Positions 13,815 to 19,308 of a stretch of DNA of 19,308 nucleotides are shown piece after piece. Under the pieces are notes generated by a model, which saw only the letters and a program-made list of their open reading frames with translations, was not told where the DNA came from and did no database searches. Every line of letters starts with the position of its first letter. The stretch's first letter is position 1. Origin of the DNA: CAZIHO01 sp964538875 (lineage in GTDB: Bacteria; Pseudomonadota; Gammaproteobacteria; Chromatiales; Chromatiaceae); NCBI GenBank assembly GCA_964538875.1, contig CAZIHO010000066.1:1-19308 (forward strand), in the 5' to 3' direction. A program made the translations under genes and the position numbers.

Positions 13815-15158
13815 TTATAGAATGTAACGGGACAAGTCCTCATTGGCCGCCAAGTCCTTGAGGGAGCGGTCCACATAGGCCGCGTCCAGAACCACCCGCT
13901 CGCCGGCCCGGTCCGGCGCCTGGAAGGAAACCTCCTCCAGCAGCCGTTCCAGGACCGTATGCAGCCGCCGGGCGCCGATATTCTCGGTGCCCGCGTTGAC
14001 CTGCCAGGCGATTTCGGCGATGCGGCGAATGCCGTCGGGGGTAAATTCCAGCTCCAGGTTCTCGGTGGCCAACAGGGCCTTGTACTGATCCGTCAGGGAA
14101 GCGTCCGGTTCGGTCAAGATGCGGACGAAGTCCTCGATGCTCAAGGCCCCCAGTTCCACCCGAATCGGCAAACGGCCCTGAAGTTCCGGAATCAGGTCCG
14201 ACGGCTTGGACAAATGAAAGGCGCCGGAGGCGATGAACAGGATGTGATCGGTGCGCACGGTGCCGTACTTGGTGGACACGGTGCAGCCTTCCACCAGGGG
14301 CAATAGATCCCGCTGCACCCCTTCCCGGGACACATCCGGACCCCCGTATTCGCCCCGCTTGGCCACCTTGTCGATCTCATCAAGGAACACGATGCCGTTT
14401 TGTTCCACGGATGCCAGGGCGCGCAGCTTGAGGTCCTCGTCATTGATGCGCTTGCCCGCCTCCTCGTCCCGCAACAGCTTGAAGGCATCCTTGACCCGCA
14501 GGTTGCGCCGCCGGGTGCGGCCACTGCTCAGATTTTGGAACAGGCCCTGGAGTTGGCTGGTCATTTCCTCCATGCCGGGCGGCGCCATGATCTCCACGCC
14601 CACCGGCGTGCTGCTCACCTCGACGTTGACTTCCTTCTCGTCCAGTTCACCGGCGCGCAGCTTTTCCCGGAACCGCTCCCGGGTGGTGGAGGAAATCACC
14701 GGCGCTGCCACCAGGCTTTCTTCCTCGAAACTGCTGGGCTTGGGGGACGGCAGCAGGCTGTCCAGAATCCGCTCCTCGGCGGCCAGGGACGCGGCCAGAC
14801 CTACCTTCTTCATTTCTTCCTCGCGCAGCATCTTGACCGCGCTGTCCACCAAGTCCCGGATGATGGATTCCACGTCCCGGCCCACGTAGCCCACCTCGGT
14901 GAACTTGGTGGCCTCCACCTTGATGAAAGGAGCATTGGCGAGCCGCGCCAGACGCCGGGCGATCTCGGTCTTGCCGACCCCGGTGGGGCCGATCATCAGA
15001 ATATTCTTGGGCGTGATTTCCGAACGCAGGGGCTCCGGGATTTGGGCGCGCCGCCAGCGGTTGCGCAGCGCCACAGCCACCGCCCGCTTGGCGTCCGCCT
15101 GTCCGACGATGTGCTTATCGAGTTCCTCGACGATATTCCGGGGGGTTATTTCCGCCAT
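13815..15158 (-). CDS. hslU: ATP-dependent protease ATPase subunit HslU (ClpY)
   Basis: A 447-residue AAA+ unfoldase that forms a hexamer and feeds proteins into the HslV peptidase. Walker A GPTGVGKT is at 57-64, the pore loop GYVGRD at 90-95, Walker B VFLDEID at 257-263 and the sensor-2 region IGARRLH at 394-400. The C-terminal LSRYIL, which docks into HslV, is intact. The intermediate (I) domain lies at about 110-240. The frame is open to a TTG at 15173, but the ATG at 15158 gives the family start MAEITPRNIVEELDKHIVGQ and has a GAGAAG element upstream. It lies 59 bases after hslV in the same operon. Confidence 0.97.
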   Translation of the reverse strand: MAEITPRNIVEELDKHIVGQADAKRAVAVALRNRWRRAQIPEPLRSEITPKNILMIGPTGVGKTEIARRLARLANAPFIKVEATKFTEVGYVGRDVESIIRDLVDSAVKMLREEEMKKVGLAASLAAEERILDSLLPSPKPSSFEEESLVAAPVISSTTRERFREKLRAGELDEKEVNVEVSSTPVGVEIMAPPGMEEMTSQLQGLFQNLSSGRTRRRNLRVKDAFKLLRDEEAGKRINDEDLKLRALASVEQNGIVFLDEIDKVAKRGEYGGPDVSREGVQRDLLPLVEGCTVSTKYGTVRTDHILFIASGAFHLSKPSDLIPELQGRLPIRVELGALSIEDFVRILTEPDASLTDQYKALLATENLELEFTPDGIRRIAEIAWQVNAGTENIGARRLHTVLERLLEEVSFQAPDRAGERVVLDAAYVDRSLKDLAANEDLSRYIL

Positions 15159-15217
15159 GCTGTCACTTCTCAAATAGGGTGGCGCCGGCGCCCGGCGCGG
15201 CTCGGGACTGGGGCGAC

Positions 15218-15763
15218 CTAGACCGTAGAATCCAGTTCTTCCAGGAGCAGCCGATGGTTGGTGTAGACACAGATGTCGGCGGCGATCCCCAGGGACTTTT
15301 CCACGATGTCCCGGGCCGCCAGGTCCGTGTTTTCCATCAGCGCCCTGGCCGCCGCCTGGGCGAAGGGACCTCCCGAACCGATGGCCATCAGGTCATGTTC
15401 TGGCTCGATCACGTCGCCGGTGCCGGAAATAATCAGGGAAGACTGGGCGTCAGCGACGCACAGCAGCGCCTCCAACCGGCGCAGCAGCCGGTCGGTACGC
15501 CAGTCCTTGGCCAGTTCTACCGCCGCCCGGGCCAGGTGGCCGTGGTATTTCTCCAGCTTACCCTCGAAGCGCTCGAACAGGGTAAAGGCGTCGGCGGTGG
15601 CACCGGCGAACCCGGCCAACACCTGTTCCTTATACAGACGCCGCACCTTGCGAGCGTTGGACTTGAGCACCAGGGAACCCATGGACACCTGGCCGTCACC
15701 ACCGATCACCACCTTGCCGCCACGGCGCACGGACAGGATGGTGGTACCCCGAAAAGATTCCAT
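15218..15763 (-). CDS. hslV: ATP-dependent protease peptidase subunit HslV (ClpQ)
   Basis: A 181-residue threonine peptidase of the proteasome-beta type, the proteolytic core of HslUV. The start MESFRGTTILSVRR implies a six-residue propeptide before the catalytic Thr7. GGDGQV (21-26), AGFAGATADAFTLFE (50-64), AKDWRTDRLLRRLEALL and AIGSGGPFAQAAARAL are hallmark segments. The frame is open upstream to 15886, but the ATG at 15763 is preferred because it yields the family N-terminus and has a GGCGGGG Shine-Dalgarno-like element. It sits upstream of hslU and 119 bases after xerC. No convincing sigma-32 promoter was found in that gap. Confidence 0.97.
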   Translation of the reverse strand: MESFRGTTILSVRRGGKVVIGGDGQVSMGSLVLKSNARKVRRLYKEQVLAGFAGATADAFTLFERFEGKLEKYHGHLARAAVELAKDWRTDRLLRRLEALLCVADAQSSLIISGTGDVIEPEHDLMAIGSGGPFAQAAARALMENTDLAARDIVEKSLGIAADICVYTNHRLLLEELDSTV

Positions 15764-15852
15764 GCTGACCCCGCCTAGCAAAAAGTTGAATGGTACTGGA
15801 AGCCCGGCGCCGGAATAAGGTCTGGCCGGAGCCCGCCGCGTTGCCCCGGCCG

Positions 15853-15874
15853 GGTCCGGATTTGCCGCCGGACC
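15853..15874 (-). terminator. Hairpin after xerC
   Basis: A 7-bp perfect stem (15853-15859 with 15868-15874, 8-nt loop) lies 9 bases past the xerC stop on the minus strand, in the 119-base gap before hslV. There is no T-run, so it may be a weak terminator or processing element separating xerC from hslVU. Confidence 0.25.
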
Positions 15875-15882
15875 GCCCCAGG

Positions 15883-16848
15883 TCAAGTCGGATCCGGGTC
15901 CTTGCGCGCCCGCTTGGCGCGGGGGTGGGCCTGGTCGTACACCTGGGCTAGATGCTGAAAATCCAGATGCGTGTAGATCTGGGTGGTGCCGATGTCGGCG
16001 TGACCCAGCAACTCCTGGACCGCCCGCAGGTCGCCGGAGGATTCCAGCAGATGACTGGCAAAGGAATGCCGCAGCAAATGGGGATGCAGCCCCCTGGGCG
16101 CCCCCTTGGTCAGAGCCCAGCGATCCAGGCGCACCTGCACGGTGCGCGGATGGATGCGCCCGCCCCGCCGGCTGACGAACAGGGCCGTTTCCCCCGCACC
16201 CGCCAAGCCGGGCCGCTGCTTGAGCCAGGCGGCCAAGGCGGTCAAGGCCTTGCCACCCACTGGCACCAGGCGGGTCTTGGCGCCCTTGCCGGTCACTTCC
16301 AGGCTGCCGTCCCTAGTGTCGATGTCGCCCAAATTCAGGGACACCAACTCAGCTAGACGCAGCCCCGAGGAATAGAGCAATTCCAAAATCGCCTGATCCC
16401 GGATTTCCAGGGGATCCTGGGGCGGCTGATCCAGCAGATGGCCCAATTCGTCGGTGCTCAGAGTCACCGGCAGACGCAGGGGCGGCTTGGGCGCCCGCAC
16501 GCCCTGGGCCGGGTTGCTGGATCCCTGGCTCTCCCGGTTCAGATAGCGAAACAGGCTGCGCAGCGCCGCCAGTTCCCGGCGCAGGGAGCGTCCGCCCAAG
16601 CCTTGGCGATGCCGAAATGCCACATAGGCCCGTACCCGGGGCCCGTCCAGCCCCTCCCAAGCAACGATGCCCTGCTGTTCCAGCCAGCCGCCCAGTTGGG
16701 TCAGGTCCCGCCGATAGGCTTCCTGGGTACGGGGCGACAGACGCCGCTCATCCCGCACATGGCCGATGAAGCGCTCCAGCCACTCGCGCCAAGGCGCCGG
16801 TTGCGGGCCGTCCGCCTCTGGCCCGGTTGGTGGCGCCGGATTCGCCAT
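15883..16848 (-). CDS. xerC: Tyrosine recombinase XerC
   Basis: A 321-residue tyrosine recombinase that acts with XerD at dif to resolve chromosome dimers. An N-terminal SAM-like core-binding domain (about 20-110) precedes the catalytic domain. All catalytic residues are seen: Arg164 in SSGLRLAEL, Lys188 in TGKGAKTR, His257 and Arg260 in HPHLLRHSFASHLL, His283 in LLGHADI, and the nucleophile Tyr292 in TTQIYTHL. The ATG at 16848 shares its A with the stop of the DUF484 gene (TGATG), showing translational coupling. The context dapF-DUF484-xerC is the standard gammaproteobacterial one and argues against a phage or integron integrase. The N-terminus has about 18 extra Pro-rich residues. Confidence 0.96.
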   Translation of the reverse strand: MANPAPPTGPEADGPQPAPWREWLERFIGHVRDERRLSPRTQEAYRRDLTQLGGWLEQQGIVAWEGLDGPRVRAYVAFRHRQGLGGRSLRRELAALRSLFRYLNRESQGSSNPAQGVRAPKPPLRLPVTLSTDELGHLLDQPPQDPLEIRDQAILELLYSSGLRLAELVSLNLGDIDTRDGSLEVTGKGAKTRLVPVGGKALTALAAWLKQRPGLAGAGETALFVSRRGGRIHPRTVQVRLDRWALTKGAPRGLHPHLLRHSFASHLLESSGDLRAVQELLGHADIGTTQIYTHLDFQHLAQVYDQAHPRAKRARKDPDPT

Positions 16849-17522
16849 CAGACGCCCGGCAGGCTGACCCGGCCCAGCTTGGCGGTCACCACTTCCGCCA
16901 GCCGCTCCAGTAATTCCGTGCCCATGCCGGGATGAAACCGGTCCGGGTCGCCACTGCCAATGGCCAGCAACCCCTGGTCATGGGTAACGCCCAGGGGCAA
17001 CAGCACCGCCGACTGGACCGCCTCGGCCTGGTCCCCGAATAGGCAGCGCCGCCGTTCATGAGTCAACCGCCCGCACAGGGGCCGCCCCGACTCCAGCAGA
17101 CCGCTCAGCTCCCGGCGGCAGGGATCCTGATCCTGAGGCGCCAGATGCAATGCCACCGCGTCCGCCTCGAACTGCTCCCGCAACCGCGCCTGGAGAATTT
17201 CCACCAGGCGGGCATAGTCCCCGGCTTGGATCAATTCCAAGTTCATCTCATGCAGGCGCCGGGTCAGCCGGTCGTTATCCCGGGCGACCTCCACCAACTG
17301 CCGGATCTGCTCCTTATAGCGTCCTAACTCAGCTCGCAGCGCCTCCACTTGGCGCTCGATCAGGGACACCGACCCCTCGCCGGCCGAATGGGGCACCCGC
17401 AACTGCACCAACAGATCCGCGTGGCGATCAAAAAAATCCCCATGGCGGGTCAGATAGGCCACCACCGCCTGCTCCAGGCCCGAATCATCCGCCAACGCCA
17501 CTCGAATCGGCTTATCGGTCAT
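16848..17522 (-). CDS. DUF484 family protein (YigA-like)
   Basis: A 224-residue cytoplasmic protein of the DUF484 family, which has a GAF-like C-terminal domain. It starts MTDKPIRVALADDSGLEQAV. VVAYLTRHGDFFDRHADLL (20-38) and the following segment to about 110 are typical: the latter contains VSLIERQVEALRAELGRYK and LVEVARDNDRL and is probably a coiled coil. The C-terminal domain includes SAVLLPLGVTHDQGLLAIGSGDPDRFHPGMGTELLERL, whose GSxDPxRFxPxMGT pattern is the family hallmark. The ATG at 17522 overlaps the dapF stop by 4 bases (ATGA). A longer open frame reaching 18257 runs through dapF in another frame and is not coding. Molecular function is not established for the family. Confidence 0.9.
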   Translation of the reverse strand: MTDKPIRVALADDSGLEQAVVAYLTRHGDFFDRHADLLVQLRVPHSAGEGSVSLIERQVEALRAELGRYKEQIRQLVEVARDNDRLTRRLHEMNLELIQAGDYARLVEILQARLREQFEADAVALHLAPQDQDPCRRELSGLLESGRPLCGRLTHERRRCLFGDQAEAVQSAVLLPLGVTHDQGLLAIGSGDPDRFHPGMGTELLERLAEVVTAKLGRVSLPGV

Positions 17523-18349
17523 ACCTCGATCTCCCCCACAAAAACCGAAACCGCTGGACCCGTCATCCAGACCGGCTCCGCGCCCCCTTGCCATTCGATG
17601 GACAAGTCCCCGCCGGGCAACCTGACCCGGACCTGGGCATCCAGCCAGCCGCGCCGCCGCCCCGCCACCACCGCCGCGCAGGCGCCGGTACCACAGGCTA
17701 GGGTCTCGCCGGCGCCCCGTTCGTAGACCCGCAACCGCACTTGCCCAGCATCCAGCACTTGCAGAAAGCCCACGTTGACCCGGCGCGGAAAGCGGGGATG
17801 GGCCTCGATGCGGGGTCCCAGCCGCGCCACCGGCGCCTGGTCCAGGGACTCGACCCGCAGCACCGCGTGGGGATTGCCCATGGACAGCACGCTGATCTCC
17901 AGCCGCTCCCCATCCACCTCCAACCCATAGGCATCCGCCTCGGCCGGGGCCTCGAAGGGAATATCCGCCGGAGCAAACCGGGGCGGACCCATGTTCACCC
18001 GCACCCGGCCGTCGTCCTCCAGTTGCAACTGAATCGGCCCGGCGGCGGTGCCCACGTCGATCAGGTCCCGGTCCGTCAACCCCTGATCCCGCACGAACCG
18101 GGCAAAACAGCGGGCGCCATTGCCGCACTGCTCCACCTCGGAACCGTCGCCGTTGAAAATCCGGTAATGAAACTGGGTACCGGGCTGGCGCGGCGCTTCC
18201 ACCAACAGGAGTTGGTCGCAACCCACGCCGAAATGCCGGTCGGCCAAACTCCGGCACTGGGCCGGGGTCGGCACGAAGGACTGGCGCACCCCGTCGATGA
18301 CCAGAAAATCGTTGCCCAGGCCCTGCATCTTGGTGAAACGCAAGCGCAT
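17519..18349 (-). CDS. dapF: Diaminopimelate epimerase
   Basis: A 276-residue enzyme that converts LL-diaminopimelate to meso-diaminopimelate for peptidoglycan and lysine synthesis. It uses a two-cysteine acid/base mechanism, and both cysteines are present: Cys75 in EVEQCGNGARC and Cys219 in ETLACGTGACA. The start MRLRFTKMQGLGNDFLVID and the DRHFGVGCDQLLLVE segment (38-51) are canonical. Length matches the family. It overlaps the DUF484 gene by 4 bases and begins 9 bases after the methyltransferase stop, so it belongs to one operon with lptM, the methyltransferase, DUF484 and xerC. Confidence 0.97.
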   Translation of the reverse strand: MRLRFTKMQGLGNDFLVIDGVRQSFVPTPAQCRSLADRHFGVGCDQLLLVEAPRQPGTQFHYRIFNGDGSEVEQCGNGARCFARFVRDQGLTDRDLIDVGTAAGPIQLQLEDDGRVRVNMGPPRFAPADIPFEAPAEADAYGLEVDGERLEISVLSMGNPHAVLRVESLDQAPVARLGPRIEAHPRFPRRVNVGFLQVLDAGQVRLRVYERGAGETLACGTGACAAVVAGRRRGWLDAQVRVRLPGGDLSIEWQGGAEPVWMTGPAVSVFVGEIEV

Positions 18350-18358
18350 CGTGAAACC

Positions 18359-19027
18359 CTAACGGCGGCCGGACACGGTCAAGTGGCGGTCGCTGACCCG
18401 CTCCACTGCCAGGTGGGCCAAGCCTGCCCCGCGCAATTGCTCCGCCACTTCCTCCGGCGTGAAGGCCGCCGCCAGGGAATTGCGAAAATCCCGCCGCAGC
18501 ACCGCCGGGGAATCCGCCGCATGGACCGCCACCAAATCATCGATGGCCTGCTCCGACTCGGGCCGGAACAGATCCATCACCAGCACCCAGGCACCGGGCC
18601 GGGCCGCCCGGCGCAGGCTCTCCCAGAACACCGCCGGGTCCCCCAGGTGATGCAGCAGACTATTGGAAATGACCACATCATAGGCCGCCGCCGGCAACCG
18701 GGCACTGGGCAGCAGGTCCTCCACCAACTGGATGCGCCCCGCCACGTCCGGCGCCGCCATCAACACCTGGGCCGCCTCCACCAGCATGGCCGCCGATCCA
18801 TCCAGGGCGTCGATCTGGCAGTCTGGATAGGCGCGGGCCAGGCGCACGCAAATATCCGCCGGACCGCAACCCAAATCCAGCACCCGCGCCGGCCCTAGGG
18901 GACCCGGATGCAACTGGCGAAAGCGCTCCAGGAACAGGGCGTTTGGCGCAGAAAAATCCTCCGCTGCGTAGGCGCGCGCCTGCTCCGGCTCATCCATCAA
19001 CTCAGGCTCAGGAACTCGCTGGAGCAT
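18359..19027 (-). CDS. Class I SAM-dependent methyltransferase, substrate unknown
   Basis: A 222-residue methyltransferase with motif I VLDLGCGPADICVRLA (49-64), the ribose-binding acidic Asp76 in DALDGS, and SNSLLHHLGDP (121-131), which marks motif IV in UbiE/small-molecule type enzymes. The N-terminus MLQRVPEPELMDEPEQARAY resembles a group of uncharacterised bacterial methyltransferases. It lies between lptM and dapF, where lysA often sits in other gammaproteobacteria, with 2 bases to the lptM stop and 9 to dapF. The substrate is not deducible, and location alone does not prove a cell-envelope role. Confidence 0.85.
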   Translation of the reverse strand: MLQRVPEPELMDEPEQARAYAAEDFSAPNALFLERFRQLHPGPLGPARVLDLGCGPADICVRLARAYPDCQIDALDGSAAMLVEAAQVLMAAPDVAGRIQLVEDLLPSARLPAAAYDVVISNSLLHHLGDPAVFWESLRRAARPGAWVLVMDLFRPESEQAIDDLVAVHAADSPAVLRRDFRNSLAAAFTPEEVAEQLRGAGLAHLAVERVSDRHLTVSGRR

Positions 19028-19029
19028 GG

Positions 19030-19215
19030 CTAGGCCCTCGGTGGTGGAACCGGATAAGAAGGTTCTTCCACTGGCTTGGCTGGCGGCGCCGGACGCCCCC
19101 GCTCCTCCCCCGGTTTAGGCGGCGGATGCAGGGGACCCTTTTGTCCGCACCCGCCGAGCCAATACAGGCACCCCAACAGCAACCACATCCAATGACGCGA
19201 CACACGGCGACCCAT
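19030..19215 (-). CDS. lptM: Small lipoprotein LptM (YifL family)
   Basis: A 61-residue lipoprotein. The signal peptide is residues 1-22 (MGRRVSRHWMWLLLGCLYWL plus GG) and the lipobox LGGC places the lipidated Cys at 23. GQKGPLHPPPK follows at once, and the C-G-Q-K-G-P-L block is the family signature. The mature part is short and Pro-rich. In E. coli the family member assists assembly and oxidation of the LPS translocon LptD, and its gene also lies just upstream of dapF. The frame is open to 19257, but the ATG at 19215 is preferred: AGGGAG lies upstream with suitable spacing, and it places the basic n-region correctly. Confidence 0.88.
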   Translation of the reverse strand: MGRRVSRHWMWLLLGCLYWLGGCGQKGPLHPPPKPGEERGRPAPPAKPVEEPSYPVPPPRA

Positions 19216-19244
19216 GACACAGGCTCCCTGGCTGGAAAAGCGCG

Positions 19245-19273
19245 AGTATACGCCCACCGTTGCCGGGAAACGA
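19245..19273 (-). promoter_or_regulatory. Candidate promoter of the lptM-dapF-xerC operon
   Basis: On the minus strand TATACT (19245-19250) is a near-consensus -10 about 30 bases from the lptM ATG. The -35 region 17 bases further up (TCGTTT, 19268-19273) is poor, so activation or another element may be needed. Upstream are overlapping inverted repeats: 19261-19267 with 19292-19298, and 19277-19282 with 19288-19293. They may be a terminator of the next gene to the right or an operator. Confidence 0.4.
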
Positions 19274-19308
19274 CTCGGCGGGCTAGACCCGCCCGGCAGG
19301 TTCCGGCC

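Noticed and set aside
15764..15882. Sigma-32 heat-shock promoter ahead of hslVU
   Set aside because: I looked for a CTTGAA-type -35 with a CCCCAT-type -10. A CTTGACC occurs near 15889-15895 on the minus strand, but no suitable -10 lies at the right distance.
15764..15886. 41-residue N-terminal extension of HslV
   Set aside because: HslV proteins start a few residues before the catalytic Thr; the extension would block its exposure and has no conserved sequence.
15883..16848. Tyrosine recombinase as a sign of a mobile element
   Set aside because: Sequence and the dapF-DUF484-xerC context identify housekeeping XerC; no attachment sites, transposases or phage genes are nearby.
16848..18257. 469-codon minus-strand frame as one large protein
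   Set aside because: Only the last 224 codons show DUF484 homology. The upstream part runs through dapF in another frame with Gly/Arg/Ala-biased content.
17741..18898. 385-codon plus-strand frame across dapF and the methyltransferase
   Set aside because: Antisense to two genes with intact catalytic motifs; His/Gln/Arg-rich shadow composition.
1..19308. CRISPR array, tRNA or rRNA genes
   Set aside because: No regularly spaced repeats, cloverleaf-like segments or rRNA-like stretches were noticed on reading both strands; short elements could be missed without a dedicated search.

Overview
This is a GC-rich chromosomal window from a gammaproteobacterium. The block lptM - methyltransferase - dapF - DUF484 - xerC - hslV - hslU - DUF971 on the minus strand (positions 13401-19215) has a typical gammaproteobacterial order, and the HslV propeptide start (MESFRG before the catalytic Thr) resembles sulfur- and methane-oxidising members of that class. 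Genus-level placement is not possible from the sequence alone. No rRNA, tRNA, transposase, integrase other than XerC, or CRISPR array was seen.

Layout. (1) 1-5130, plus strand: a strong hairpin at 12-44, then a very large RND transporter (250-4371) with three unusual parts: an EF-hand-like DxDxDG loop in the porter domain, an extra hydrophobic segment after TM12, and a tail of about 200 residues rich in Pro and Ala. Next comes a small ParA-type ATPase with no ParB (4498-5130). (2) 5190-5647: a two-TM, 79-residue membrane protein on the minus strand, with its promoter in an AT-rich patch, back to back with the promoter of the next operon. (3) 5648-11927, plus strand: a surface-polysaccharide locus holding the ABC-2 exporter pair Wzm/Wzt, a GT2 glycosyltransferase, a MycE/TylF-like methyltransferase, an FkbM methyltransferase, a GT14 (core-2/I-branching-like) transferase, and a protein that looks like a degenerate FkbM relative. 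(4) 11943-13178, minus strand: a GT4 glycosyltransferase converging on that locus. Its start is unclear because a good Shine-Dalgarno/ATG lies out of frame upstream. (5) 13401-19215, minus strand: the housekeeping block (DUF971, HslU, HslV, XerC, DUF484, DapF, a SAM methyltransferase and the LptM lipoprotein), with start/stop overlaps at DapF/DUF484 and DUF484/XerC.

How the genes work together. The GT, methyltransferase and ABC genes probably build, methylate and export one cell-surface glycan. Wzt lacks the C-terminal carbohydrate-binding domain used by methyl-capped O-antigen systems, so the methyl groups may be decorations or may act in another way. HslU and HslV form the ATP-dependent protease. 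DapF makes meso-diaminopimelate, XerC resolves chromosome dimers, and LptM is a small lipoprotein linked in the family to outer-membrane LPS transport assembly.

Most worth a second look: the RND pump plus orphan ParA, which could be a spatially positioned transporter; the calcium-loop-like insert in that pump; the degenerate FkbM-like protein; a multi-stem RNA-like structure at 9346-9454; and the out-of-frame leader ORF ahead of the GT4 gene.
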